A DNA stretch of 64,000 nucleotides, taken from the NCBI RefSeq assembly GCF_033118175.1, contig NC_083691.1, forward strand, positions 61,470,001-61,534,000, written 5' to 3'. Source of the DNA: Dama dama (lineage: Eukaryota > Chordata > Mammalia > Artiodactyla > Cervidae). Below are positions 22,134-33,850 of this stretch, piece after piece; the first letter of the stretch is position 1; every line of letters starts with the position of its first letter. The notes beneath the pieces were generated by a model that did not search any database, was not told where the DNA came from, and saw only the letters and a program-made list of their open reading frames with translations. The translations under genes were made by a program, and so were the position numbers.

Positions 22134-24332
22134 ACATTTCAATATTTTCTGGGTTATCTTATTGTAATTCCTATCTAACTTAATTCTTTTGTCATCACAG
22201 AATTGTATTTTGATACTTTGATACAATTCTGAGTCTTTGATAGACTTTTCAGATTTGTTTTATGTCCCAGCCTGTAGCGTTTCTTGGCAAATGTTTTAGG
22301 TGCACCTGAAATTAATGGACTATTTGTAGGTTTGGGTAGTAGTGTTTTATAAATGTCAATTATGTCAAGTTGCTTAAAAGTGGTGTCCAACTCTTATATC
22401 CTTACTGATTTTTTGATCTATTTTTGTATCAGTAAAAATAGAGAAGGGTGTTAAAATCTCCAACTATAAATGTGTATTTCTCTATTTTTTCTCTTTAGTT
22501 CTGTCAATTTCTGTGTTGTGAATTTTGAAGTCCTGTTTTGAGTATGTACATACTTAGGATTATTAGATGTTCCTCATGAATTGACCCCATTTATCGTTAT
22601 GAGATGCTCTCTTTGTCTGTGGTAAAACGTTTTGTCTTAAATCTACTTGGTCTGATTTTAATATAGCACACGAGCTTTTTTATACTTCCTTTCATTCTAT
22701 CTGTGTCTTTACATTTAACATATGTTACTTTAAAATAACATATAGGTAAGTCTTACTTTGTTATCCAGTCTGGCAATTTATGCCTTACAGTTGGTGTGTT
22801 CAATCTATTTTTATTTAATGTAATTAAATGTATGAGTGGGTTTCAGTCTACCATTTTGGTATTTCCACCATATGTTCTTTGTTTCTTTTTTTTCCTTTCT
22901 GTATTCTTTTTGGGTGAATCAAGTATTTTTTAGTTTTCTGACTTATCTTCTCTATTGACTTTTTAACTATACTTTTTGTGTAATTTTTTTTTTTACAACA
23001 TATGCACTTTAGAAATTAAATTATGTATCTTTAAGTGATCACAATCTACCTTCAAATACATTCATACATTATGAATAATGTAAGGACCTCACAACAATGA
23101 TCCATTTACCTGCCTTTTGCCTTCGTGCTTCTGTTTTCATATGTTTTATTTCTATTTTTGCTATAAACCTCATAATGAATCATCATTATTGCAGTTGTAT
23201 TTTTTAAAATCGGTAGTTTTTTACATATATATATGTATACACTCTCTGCCTATTTGTCTCAGTATCTCTCTCTGTCTCTCTGTCTGTCTCTCTCTATGTA
23301 TATATACACACACACATGCATACACACAAAATATATACATATATATGTATCTTTATATAAGTGTTTGGATAGATCTCTTTCTCTACACATGTACACACAT
23401 GTAGAAACAAATATATGCTATACATCTGCACATACACACATATATTGTGTATATATAAAGCATTTTGAAGGGGACACTTCTTGTAGTACTGGTCTGCTGG
23501 AGACAAACTGTCTCCATTTTTGTTTCTCTCTGAAAATGTTTGTATATTGCCTCTGTGTTTGCAGGATATGAAATATTAAGTTGATAGTTTTTTCCTTTTT
23601 TCCTTATAGCACTATAAAGAAGTTGTTCCAGTTTTCTGGCTTCATTCTCATTGTTGTTCCTTGTAAGTAATGTATCATTTTTCCTCTGGCTATTTTTATG
23701 AATTTTCTCTTTGAGTCTCAGCAGTTTAAGTACGGCTAGGTGTGATTTTCTTTGTATTTATCCTACTTGGGTTCTTTGAGCTTCTTGTATCTATGGGTTT
23801 ATTTTGGCAAGTACTTGGTTGATATTTCTTTAAAAATAATAAAAAACATATTTACCCTCTTATCTCTCTCTTTTCCTTCTAGAAATTCAAGTACATGTTT
23901 TCTATACCTTTTGTTGTTATCCCAGAGTTCTTTCTTCTTTTTATTTCATTCATTTTGTTTGGGCAATTTCTATTGATTTATGTTTAAGTTCACTAATCTA
24001 TTCCTCTGTTATATCAAATTTGATGTTAATTCCATTAAATAAACTCTACTCTTGATATTATATATTTCATTTCTTTTGTTTCCTTTGGGTCTTCTTTTTA
24101 TAGGTTTTTTTCCTCTCTTCTGAAATTGCTAATCTGTTCATGCATATATTTTTTCCCCAAAGGCTTCTTTGAAATATTTATCACTGTTGTTTTAAAATCT
24201 CTACCTGGGCCGTCTCAATATGATTCAGTTGATCATTTCCTCTTTTGAACATGGGTAATATTTTGTTGCTTCTTTGCAGCTTTCATATGTTTTGATATAT
24301 GGAATATTTTGTATAGAACAACAGTAGAAATT
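22134..24332 (-). repeat. Ancient L1, ORF2 start to 5' UTR (piece 5)
   Basis: The antisense L1M split at 14056 resumes here: 'cagatttgttttatgtccca', 'tgtcaattatgtcaagttg', 'atgagatgctctctttgtct' and 'taagttcactaatctattcc' follow L1 order from mid-ORF2 into ORF1 and the 5' region, read in reverse. No intact frame. An AT/AC/TC-rich microsatellite patch at about 23225-23460 lies inside it. Confidence 0.8.
23225..23460. repeat. Mixed AT/TC/AC simple-repeat patch
   Basis: Successive short runs of TA, TCTC, ACAC and TATA steps spread over about 235 bp. Frames crossing it read as Tyr/His/Ile-rich low complexity and are not genes. Confidence 0.85.
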
Positions 24333-24698
24333 AAGTAAATCAGTGGTCCCCAAACTTTTTGGGACTAGGGACTGGTTTTGAGGAAGACAATTTTTCCATG
24401 AACTGGAGGGTGTGCTGGCAGGTGGTTTCAGGATGATTCAGCCATGTCACATTTATTGTCCACTTTATTTCTATTATTTTTACATTATGATATGTGAGAA
24501 TCTATGAAACTCTAATATGGTGGCTGATGTGACAGGAAGTGGAGCTCAGGTGATGATGTGAGCAATGGGGAACATCTGTAAATATAGATGAAGCTTCACT
24601 CTCTTGCCTGCTGCTCACTTCCTGCTATGTGGCCTGATTCCTAACAGTGTGGACCAGTATCGGCCCATGTCCTGGGGGTTGGGGATCCTTAAGTAGTT
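24333..24698. mobile_element. MER1-like hAT (Charlie-type) non-autonomous DNA transposon
   Basis: A 350-bp element (24341-24690). Its left terminus is 'cagtggtccccaaactttt' and its right terminus is the inverted 'gggggttggggatcctt', with internal 'aaatatagatgaagcttcac'. Candidate 8-bp target-site duplication: aagtaaat before and aagtagtt after, two mismatches. No transposase. It interrupts the old antisense L1. Confidence 0.85.
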
Positions 24699-25600
24699 CA
24701 ACTGAGTCTGGGCTTGATTGCAGCTGAAGTGAGATTCATTTTACCACTGCCTTGAAACAATGTGAGGAAAGAATCAGAACTCTCTTTATCAGGGTTTGGA
24801 ATCTGGGCACTGGTGAGATCTCAGGAAATTCTTTATCTTTTAGAAATATAAAATATACCTATGAAAGCATTCTCTTTGTGTTCCAATTTTACCGTCAGCT
24901 TTCTGCATCTTGAGAGATATCTCTCCATTCAGATGTCTTGTGCACATATTTTGGAGAATGGCTGTAATGCACTTGATAGAGGCCCCAAGTGCCCTGGAAG
25001 AATTTTTCTCAAACTTCTGGCTTCAGCCTTGCACTTTGGGAAGGCCCTGGGTACCTTAGAAGGATCTATCTCATCCCTCTTGCCCTAAACGCAGCCCTCA
25101 GCATACTAAACTCTGGGTATAGATGAGAACAATGAGAATGGGGCAATGGGTATGTGCAGGTTCACGGTCTGGCGCAGGGCATCTCTTAAGTGGAATCCCA
25201 TAAGACTGCTGGTGTTTGGGGCAAGTCAGTATACCTCTGCCCCTAAGTTAGGGGGCAGTGCATGGTACCTTAGGACCGCCTCAGGGTTCTAATCTTTCAT
25301 GCCAACCCATTCACTGCTGTAAGTTCACCAAAAGTTTGATAGGTTTCTCCTTACCCCTATCCATGGCAGATTTCTGTTCATCTGTGTCTTCACCAATGAT
25401 GAAAGTATCAAGGCTCTCTTCTTGTCAGGAATGGGTCATTGCTTTCTGAAATTTAGTTCATTTTCCCTTCTTTGCATCTTCAGTTCTCTGATGATTTTTA
25501 AGCAATTGTGATTTTTCACTTAGCTGTCTTGTTCTCATTGTTAGCATGGTAGCAACAGTCTGTTGTGATTTTAGGCACCCTAACTGGAAGTGGAGCACTG
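24699..25600 (-). repeat. Probable L1 5' UTR (piece 6)
   Basis: Text after the hAT continues the antisense old L1 ('tcaactgagtctgggcttg', later 'tgtgatttttcacttagctg', 'aactggaagtggagcac') in the manner of an old L1 5' UTR. Family resemblance weakens with distance and the outer edge is a guess. It holds the first copy of a short young duplication at 25180-25267. Confidence 0.45.
25180..25267 (+). repeat. Dispersed 88-bp duplication, copy A
   Basis: From 'catctcttaag' to 'gtgcatggta' this block matches 31978-32063 in the same orientation with 4 substitutions and one 2-nt gap, about 95% identity. Flanking sequence on both sides is unrelated between the copies. It is not a SINE, LTR or other family I can name. 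Confidence 0.85.
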
Positions 25601-26014
25601 TTCTATTTTATTTATTTTCTATGTCCAGGACCTAGACATCTATCTATGTAGCTGGGAGAGGGATAGATTTGATTGACTCCAGCGCAAAACCTCTTATCCC
25701 TTTCTGTGCCAAAGGCTTTCTACTGGGCCAAGTTCATAATTTCTAGCTCCTTCACTCAGTAGGAGTTGTCTCCCAGAGGTCTCTTCAGATCCTACTAAGT
25801 GAGTTTCTGTTGGGTCGCTTCAGTGTATCAGAGATATCTGCATCTCATTCAAGGTGTGGCAAGCTTCTCCACCCCTCAGCTATCCACTGGATCATACTAA
25901 AGTGATAACACCTCAGAGAGGGGTGACACCTTAAGAACATTTTCACATTGGGTGACATCAAAGTCTACAACCACAAGAGATCTCAGGATAGAGGGGAGAG
26001 TAGGAAGCATCTAC
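25601..26014. other. Unassigned sequence
   Basis: No recognisable repeat, exon or RNA gene. Confidence 0.4.
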
Positions 26015-26200
26015 GTACTAGCATTTACTTGATAGCTACTTTGAGTCACCTTTCTCTCTGTTAATCCTGGGATGTCCCCTTGAGATGGATATTTTTACTT
26101 TACATGTAGGGAAGCTGAGAGTCAGAGGTTATATAACTTGCCTAAGAGGCAGAGCTTGGATTTAAACTCATTAGTGACTCATTCCAAAACCAAGTTTTTT
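26015..26200 (+). repeat. MIR SINE
   Basis: Decayed sense MIR: 'actagcatttacttgatagc' head, 'gggaagctgagagtcagagg' core, 'aacttgcctaagaggcagag' and 'gatttaaactca' in order. A poly(T)-rich tract at 26195-26220 follows. Confidence 0.75.
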
Positions 26201-26984
26201 TTTTTTTTCTTTTTTCTTTCCTTTACCAATTGGAGGAAGGCACAGAAGAAGGTGGGACTGGACAGACCACTCCTGCAGATGTTGGTCACGGGATCAGAAT
26301 CAGTCTCAGTGTCTGAGACACCACTTTTTCCATCAGGACCCTACCAAAATCAAACCTGGTATTTGCTCGGTGACCTTGAGCAGTTCATCTAATTTTTTTT
26401 GAACATCAATATTTTTCTGAAAATCTAAGCTTCTCCAATTCCTTTGGGGAATTCAGAGCAGCTCCTCCAGGGGTCCTCTTTTCAGCAGGCTTCTTTCCCA
26501 ACAACCAGATTTGTAGAAAGGAAAGGAAAGAAAACAGCAGCCCCCACACCCACACCAGCCCCCACCCATCCTAATCTGCAGAAGCCTCTGTACTGTGCCA
26601 AAGGCCACTTCACACTTGGCCTCTTCTCCCTGGCACGGCAGCAAACACAGGAAAAGCCAAAGTGTAATTAGTTAATAGCAGAGCTCCTCTGTTAATGGAA
26701 AGGGCATTTCAAACTTACTTATGCAAACAGATACTGGGGGATTTGTCAGAAACCATCAGTAGGATGCAACAGAGAGGACTCACAGGTCACTTGTCAAGTG
26801 GCGACAACACTTGTCTCATTTAAGCGTTGGGACCTAGAATGGCTCTCTGGACCACTGGCGAGCTTAAAGGGAAGAATACTGGGAAAAGAAGCTGGATACC
26901 CATCTTCTGAACATCTTCCACCTAATAATAGCCATGTATCAAGACTGTGTTACATACCCAACTGGCATTTTCTCAGCTTTTCCT

Positions 26985-27150
26985 CTATGAAACCTGATGA
27001 AATAGATGCTATTATGGTCTCCATTTTATAGTTGAGGAACTTGAGACTTAGAGAGCAGAGTAACCTCACTTAGTTCAAGCAAGTGCTCAGTGGTGGGCCT
27101 GGAATTTGAACCCAAGACAGCTGAACTCTATGGTGGTTCACCATTTTGCA
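26985..27150 (+). repeat. MIR SINE
   Basis: Sense MIR core and 3' half: 'tccattttatagttgaggaa', 'acttgagacttagagagcag', 'ggcctggaatttgaaccca'. Sequence from 26201 to 26984 shows nothing identifiable. Confidence 0.8.
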
Positions 27151-27230
27151 TGGTGTTTCCACACTCAGTAGTTGGGCACATGAACATCTGAGTTGTTAAT
27201 AGAAGATGCACTTAGATCTTATTAAAGCTA

Positions 27231-27520
27231 GTAATTGATCTGCTGCTGCTGCTGTTAAGTCACTTCAGTCATGTCTGACTCTGTGCGACCCCATAGACGG
27301 CAGCCCACCAGGCTCCCCCGTCCCTGGGATTCTCCAGGCAAGAATACGGGGGTGGGTTGCCATTTCCTTCTCCAATGCATGCATGCACGCTAAGTTGCTT
27401 CAGTTGTGTCCGACTCTATGCGACCCTATGGACAGCTGCCCACCAGGCTCCTCTGTCCACGGGATTCTTCAGGCAAGAATGTTGGAGTGGGTTGCCATTT
27501 CCTTCTCCTGGTAATTGATC
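27231..27520 (-). mobile_element. Bov-tA-type SINE dimer, antisense, 10-bp target-site duplication
   Basis: Two reversed Bov-tA 3' modules in tandem: from 27241, with a (TGC)n tail start and 'gactctgtgcgaccccatag', and from about 27390, with 'tgtccgactctatgcgaccc'. An exact target-site duplication, gtaattgatc, lies at 27231-27240 and 27511-27520, so both modules entered as one unit. Confidence 0.9.
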
Positions 27521-27540
27521 ACCATAACCCTTTTCTTCTC

Positions 27541-27960
27541 TTCCTGGGCTCACAATCACACTATGCATTTCCCAGACTCCTTAGCAGCTGAGTTAGTCAT
27601 GTGACTGAGTGCGAGCCAATGCAGTGTGAGCAGAAGCCCCGATTTGATCTTCATGCCTTTTTCTCCTTAAAGCTGGCTGGAATGATTCCTGGGGCAATCT
27701 TGTTAACCATGTGACAAAGATGGTGGACTCACAAGTTAGAAAGAGCCTGTATCCCTGATTCATCAGTTGGAGAACATTCCTACCAGGAACATGGGTGTCA
27801 GATTCATTTATTGTGTTAGTCCACTTAGAAATGAAGGTTTATCAGATGCAGCAACCCATGTTACCTTGAGCAATACAGGCATAAGCCTCCAGGAAGGGGC
27901 TGGGAAGACACTAAGAACCTGGGCTTTGATCCTATCTATGATTTCTGTGATTAACGTGCC
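27541..27960 (+). repeat. Probable old LTR or similar mammalian repeat
   Basis: The order 'ttagtcatgtgactgag', 'cgagccaatgcagtgtgagc' and 'gacaaagatggtggactcac' resembles a common mammalian LTR-type repeat. Non-coding; I cannot name the subfamily. Confidence 0.4.
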
Positions 27961-28115
27961 TAGAATGTTGGGGGGAGAGCAAGCTTGGTCTTTGTTGCTG
28001 TGAAGAGTTAGGATTGGGTGCAGGCTTCATGATGGGTTAGTTGGGGACCTTGAGTAACTCATTTAATTTTTCTGAACATAACTAACTTTTCTGAAAATGG
28101 TAATGATGGTTACAT

Positions 28116-28546
28116 CATTCTGTATCAGTTCAGTTCAGTTCAGTCACTCAGTCGTGTCCAACTCTTTGTGACCCCATGGACTGCAGAATGCCAGGTTTCC
28201 CTGTCCACCAACTCTTGGAGCTTGCTCAAACTCATGTCCATAGAGTTGGTGATGCCATCCAACCATCTTATCCTCTGTCGTCCCCTTTTCCTCCTGCCTT
28301 TAATCTTTCCCAGCATCAGGATCTATTCCAATGAGTCAGTTCTTTGCATCAAGTGGTCAAAGTATTGGAGTTTCAGCTTCAGCATCAGTCCTTCCAATGA
28401 ATATTCAGGACTGATTTCCTTTAGGATTGAGTGGCTTGATCTTGCAGTCCAAGAGACTCTCAAGAGTCTTCTCTAACATCACAGTTCAAATGCATCAGTT
28501 CTTCAGCTCTCAGCTTTCTTTATAGTCCAACTCTCACATTCTGTAT
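28116..28546 (-). mobile_element. BovB LINE 3' fragment, antisense, 10-bp target-site duplication
   Basis: A 411-bp BovB tail in reverse: (CAGTT)n start at 28126, 'accaactcttggagcttgct', 'cagcatcaggatctattcca' and 'gactctcaagagtcttctct'. An exact target-site duplication, cattctgtat, lies at 28116-28125 and 28537-28546. The plus-strand frame reading SNHLILCRPLFLLP is an antisense shadow of BovB. Confidence 0.95.
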
Positions 28547-28554
28547 AAATTTAA

Positions 28555-29010
28555 ATTATTCAAAAATTTTTACTGAGCACTTACTATAGGCCAGTAATTA
28601 TTCTAGGTGCTGGAACAAAAGAAAAACATCCTTGCCTTTATTAAACTTACATTCTGGTGGTGGAGGGAGTGGAGGGGGCTGGACTGTAAATTAATAAGCA
28701 AGTGTATTATATGGTGATCAGTGATATGGAGAACTTATAAAACAGTAAGGGGGAATAAGAATACCAGGAGTAAGGGGTTAGGGGTATGTAGTCAGAGAAG
28801 GTATTTCTAATTAAGGATATATGAGCAGAGACCTTAAGGTAGTGAGGGAGTGAGCCGTGTGAATATCTGGGCAAAGAGTGCTTCAGGCAGAAGCACTGGT
28901 GAGTGCAGAGACCTGAGGCTAGAGAGAGCTTAGCATGTTGGAGGAGCCACAAGGTGGTTGATGCAGCTGAAGTCCTGAAGGCAGGGGGTAGATGTGGCAC
29001 TGTTGGAAAA
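28555..29010 (+). repeat. L2 LINE 3' fragment, sense
   Basis: A long, well-ordered L2 piece: 'actgagcacttactatagg', 'attctaggtgctggaac', 'ttaaacttacattctggtgg', 'cagagaccttaaggtagtga' and 'gcagagacctgaggctagag'. One of the best-preserved L2 stretches in the window. Confidence 0.85.
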
Positions 29011-31799
29011 AGCATCCAGCATGGGACCTTTTAATAAATGTTAGACTCCTTCCTCCCTCTGTAATGGCTTTGTAATCACCCTGGGAAGTCCTCATTGCAA
29101 AAACAAACAAACAAGTAAATAAAAATAGAAACAAGTGAAACACAGATTTCCTTTACTAACTGGGCTGATGCTTGGAATTTCACCAGGAGATCTTGTTCTT
29201 TTAGTTCAAATCTTTGATTCCTGTATCACGCAAATACTACAGGCAAAGGATAATACTCTTAGCTACTTTTAGTTGTTACACTTTAAAGGGGTTGGTTGCA
29301 AGTTTGACTGAGGTTGGTGGGAGAGAGGAGTTTGAGACAGGAGGTAACCGGGAGTCTGGAAAGAGTCGAAGTAAAAGATCAAGCTAGGACTGGGGAGGGG
29401 AGGGATAAGGGAGATTATTGAAGCTTAACTTGGTCTGAGGTCACATTTTGAAGCTTTTCTGTGTTACATGGCTCTAGATGGGTGTCAAAGGAACTTACAT
29501 CTGCAGACATCACTGATTTAAAGGAGAATTCGCCTTAGCTTATGAGGTTGCCTTGTGTTGAAAAGCAGGGATAGCCCCTGCCCATATCTCCCTTATATCC
29601 CCCAGGAAGGGATGGCCCCTTTCCTCTACCCTGTCACCAGCAGGAGAGGAGAGCACCCCGCACAGAGCACAGACAGCTGTCAAAGTTCTGTGTGCCCCGA
29701 GTTCCTGTCCCCTTGGCTTCAGAAATTCCTATTGTCAGCGTTCTTAACGGTAGGCAACAGAAACCACTATGGCTGTTTCAAGAAGAAAATGTATTTATTA
29801 ATGACATTTGGTTCCCTCTCATCCCTTAAAATCATTGAGAGTTGGGGGAGAAGCTTCCACTAAGAAGCTTCTACTAAGTCTGGCAAAGGCATTCCCTTGG
29901 CAGAGTCTGGTTTCTCGTGTTGCTCACGTCCTCATTTCAAGAACAAAGTCGTATATGGATGTGTATGATGACAGAGCTGGATCACAGGCCTGCATCTCAG
30001 TTACAAAAGAAGCTGGGAGTTAAAGTTGTGAGTCCAGTGAAGAGGCAGGACTGATATCGTGGGAGTATTTTCAAATATAGGCATGACTGGTAAAGATATG
30101 GCTAATGTTGCTTGCAGGTAATGTCTGCATAGGATCCGACTTAACATTTAGAATCTTACTTAGAACAAGAGGCCTACGTGACCTTGTTGGGCCCCTGCAA
30201 AGAGTGATGCCCAGGAGCGTAGCCTTCGAAATGGAGTAATCACCAAGGATGGCAGCATCCACTAGCCGTGGCAGAGGTGTGGTGTCCTCATGAGCAGGCA
30301 AAGACTCCAGAGCAAACACGTCTTCTTAGTCTTTCTGACTGTATCCCACCCTGCAAAGAGAAAAAGGCCTTCGTGGGAAATGATGGGAAAGCAAAATATC
30401 ATCCCAGTTTTGTTTGTTTGGAGACATAATTACTGAGTTATCCTGATGCCTGCATAAACTCATGGCTCAGAAAAGTGAAGAATTCTCTCTGATAAACTTC
30501 TGGTAAACAGAAATCTATATGTGTCTAGAGGGATCCAGGGATGTTTTCCATTTATCCTGAGCTGGACAAAAAACAGATGATCTGGTCCATCCCCACCCAT
30601 TTAGAAGGCCTCTTTCTGTGCTGAGTTAGTACATTTCAGGTTTGAAGGAGATGACATCTATCTCCATTTTCTGATCTGACATAATCCCATTTAGAAATTT
30701 TGGATAAATATTTAATAAACTGGAACTATGATCACAAGTCAGAACTCCAAGATGACTCAGTAATGAATTCCCCACATAAGTCAGACACTCTGGTGTTTCC
30801 CAAAGCACTTTCCCACGAATGGTGAGATTCTCTCACCAGAGTCAGGCCTAGTCAGAAAGGAGAACTTCATCTCCTGCTTCAAAACAAGCTTCCAGCCCTG
30901 CTGTCTCTCACCCCCTTGTACACAGTGCTGTATTTTTGTCTTCTGCTTCCCCTCTCAGTCAGACCTGCCATCCTTCAATGCAGGTCAGGACTTCTTCCTC
31001 CAGGAAGCCTCCCTCCCTTGGCAGGCATCTCTCTGGTAGCTCCTGTCTGACTGTGTTGTGGGATGAGATACAGTACAGAGATGCTCTGGAAGTTCCAGAG
31101 GCCAGTTCAGGTCTCACTTTCAGACTCCTGCAAAGCCTGATTCCTGAGGACATAGCATTGACTCATTTGGTCCCTGAGCTTGTCTTGCTTTTAATTTCCC
31201 AGCTAAATTCTTTTCTCCAGCAACATATGACCTCCTTTTTCTACTTCAGTAACCTCAGTGGTAGCTCTCACCATGTTAAACAACGGTCTGATTTGGCATG
31301 GAAAAAAGCAGTCAATTGTTTCCTTTAAATCTTAATGTCTTAGGCCCCGGGAACATTTTAAGTAACTATTTAATGAGAAGACTTCTGGTGAAGCATAGGT
31401 AAGATCTTAAAGGCTCTAATTGCTCCCTAGAGAAAGCTGTCAGGGTTAAGTAACCTCCTTCAGGTTGTGTACATGGAGCGGGATGAGCAAAACAAGGCAG
31501 AAGTGAGGCACAGAGGCTACAGGAGAGAAGCCCTAATCTGGTGGATGAAACTTCTTGAACCAGGAAGATTTCTAGAGCCATGCCTTGAGCTGTCAATAGT
31601 GGGTACCTGCTGGTCCATCATTAGACCCCCAAATGGTCAAACAAATGACTTACTTTTTCCTGGGCTTAGCTGCCTTCTAATTTGGAGCCCAAATTATAGT
31701 TCTTTCTTCTCCTCTTTCATTTAAATACAAAACAAAACCAAACAAAACTAAACCCCAAACTCTGTTTTCCCTTCTAACCCCCACTTGAACTTTTAATTT
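29011..31799. other. 2.8 kb of unassigned sequence
   Basis: No repeat family could be named with confidence. About 29760-30060 has the feel of an old dispersed element but no diagnostic blocks. A 130-codon plus-strand frame (30936-31328) and several shorter ones have no recognisable domain. I see no splice pattern or polyadenylation context supporting an exon. Confidence 0.4.
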
Positions 31800-31935
31800 G
31801 TGCATCGTTTATGTGTTCATTCACTACAAAAATATTTATAAAGTATCTCTTGGGTTGCAGGCACTGCCCTAAGCACTGGGGATGTACCCAATTATTCCTT
31901 GTAGGTAGTGGCAATAAAATGAATTTATGAGCAAA
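31800..31935 (+). repeat. L2 LINE fragment
   Basis: The order 'gtgttcattcac', 'tatttataaagtatctctt', 'gcaggcactgccctaagcac' and 'tggggatgtaccca' is the L2 3' region, sense. Confidence 0.75.
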
Positions 31936-31977
31936 GAGGCGAGAGAAAAGCAAGACACGACATCTGCTGGCAGGGGT

Positions 31978-32063
31978 CATCTCCTAAGTGGAATCCCATA
32001 AGACTGCTGGTGTTTGGGGCAAGTCAGTATCTCTCTGCCCCTAAGTTAGGGCTGTGCATGGTA
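31978..32063 (+). repeat. Dispersed 86-bp duplication, copy B
   Basis: Matches 25180-25267 at about 95% identity, same orientation, 6.8 kb apart. It lies just downstream of an L2 fragment. No poly(A) tail or target-site duplication is evident, so it does not look like ordinary retrotransposition. Confidence 0.85.
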
Positions 32064-32937
32064 TAATGGAGGGGTTCAGTCATGTGAGAATGATATTCAC
32101 TGTGTGTCCAAGGCGAGGGAGAGTGAGGCACACTGAAAACGGGGCTTAGATTGGCTTCTTACTTAATTGAGACAAAAAGTCCTTTATGCCATTCTCCCCA
32201 CCTCCAGCCTGACAGAGATGGCCTGCTCACTGCGAGCAGCCCCCGCAGCTGCTTCAGGTAGAAATGCTGTCTGGCCCCCAATAGCCATGCTGTCTGTGAC
32301 CATTACACGGGTCTAAGTGGGTTTGGGAGGTGTTACCCTTGGAATTAAGTGAGAAAAATGGAGGAGAGAGCAGGGCATGTGGTAGCCCAGACAACTCAGT
32401 CTTGATGTGAGTGAGACCTAAATTGGGAAGTATTTGGCTGATGGCAAAGGCAGATAAACGTTACGGATTTGATGTAATCCCAGACCTCAGGCTTGAAATC
32501 GAGCTTGACCCTTCCCCTTGAGCATGTTTGTGCAATACTGCTGGACATGTAGTAACAAGAAAGGAAGTAGAGGAAGGATATCGGCTCAGCCGTATGTCAA
32601 CTCTGGGGGAGAAGATGACAGGGAGAGCCAGGCATGGCTCTCAGAGTTGTGCATGGTGTCAGAAGTTGAAGGAACAAAAGGAAATTCTGTAAAGTTCAAG
32701 CTAGTGTATCTTTGAGGAGAGGAACTGATGTGAGGGGAATGATATTCCACTATAGGATATGGGAATGGGGGGAAGTGGGGATGTCATCTGGATGTTTAGA
32801 AGTCCAAAACAACCATACAACCTGAAATACAATTTGTAATAATTACAAACTGCACTTATTTGTCCTCATAAACCTCATGTTCACGATGCCTACATTTAAA
32901 ATGGGGCAACTGAGATACGTGGGTTTACATGACTTAC
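32064..32937. other. Unassigned sequence
   Basis: No recognisable repeat, exon or RNA gene. Confidence 0.4.
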
Positions 32938-33146
32938 TTGTTGTTAGACGCCAGTCATGTCCAACTCTTTGCGACCCCATGGATTATAGCTTGCCAGGCC
33001 CCTCTGTCCATGGAATTCTCTAGGCAAGAACACTGGAGTGGCTTGTCGTTCCTTTCTCCAGGGGACCTTCTGGACCCAGAGATCGAACCCAGGTCTTTTG
33101 CATCACAGGCAGATTCTTTACCATCTGAGCCACCAGGGAAGCCCCA
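32938..33146 (-). mobile_element. Bov-tA SINE, antisense
   Basis: A full-length reversed ruminant SINE from 'ttgttgttagacgcc' through 'gcgaccccatggattatagc' and 'gagatcgaacccaggtc' to 'gccaccagggaagcccc'. No clear target-site duplication. The 76-codon minus frame GFPGGSDGKESACDAKDLG is SINE-derived. Confidence 0.93.
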
Positions 33147-33309
33147 GTTGGTGGCTGAGTTTTGCATAAAGTGCAATGTTTTCATCCTTTCCTCCCATAA
33201 TGATGATGTCCTGAATTATCAAGGATGTTTGCATTTGTCATCTTACTGGACCAGTCTACAACTGTCGGGGGTAGAATGGACCAGAATGATTGAGGATGAA
33301 ATGAAGCTA

Positions 33310-33525
33310 TCATTTTTGAATACTTACTATGTGCTCTGTGCTTTATGGATGCTGTCTCAGAAATTACAATCTTTTAAAGATAGGTATCACTAATCTTTAT
33401 TTTAAAGATGAGGCCAAATCATGGGAGAGTAAGAAACCTGCCCCAGGCTACCCAACCAATAGATGGTAGACCTGAGATCCAGATCCAGGTGTCTGATGCC
33501 AAAGGCTGGTCTGTTCCACCATAGC
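33310..33525 (+). repeat. MIR SINE, sense
   Basis: Blocks 'aatacttactatgtgctctg', 'ttattttaaagatgaggcc', 'aagaaacctgccccaggcta' and 'tgagatccagatccaggtg' are in MIR order. Confidence 0.8.
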
Positions 33526-33639
33526 AGATGACTTCCACCCACTCAAAGCCCTCCACCACCTACCTATAGAAGCCTTGCAGCCAGTCAGGGCAGAATCAGC
33601 ATTAGAGCTCCATTTTCTGTACTCCTAACATTTCTATCA

Positions 33640-33850
33640 AGTAATCTGTGAAATGACAGTTTGGTGGTCAACAGCAGAAGTGTGGAGTTGGAGGAGACTG
33701 AATTTGGATCTGGGCTCACCTATATCGTAGTGCAGGATTAGTGTCATTAGTACCTCTTAGGTCCAGTTGCCATGTTTGCAAAATAAAGATGGAAACTCCC
33801 TCAAGAAGGTTCATGGTGAGAGTTAATGAGTGTAAACTGCTTCAGATGAC
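33640..33850 (-). repeat. MIR SINE, antisense
   Basis: Reversed MIR: 'gactgaatttggatctggg' followed by 'catgtttgcaaaataaagat' and 'gagagttaatgagtgtaaac'. It lies tail-to-tail with the MIR at 33310. Confidence 0.7.

Noticed and set aside
23233..23571. Frames rich in Tyr, His, Ile and Ser
   Set aside because: They translate an AT/TC/AC simple-repeat patch.
29760..30060. Possible unnamed repeat or exon cluster
   Set aside because: No diagnostic block order could be matched and no open frame has a domain; left as unassigned.
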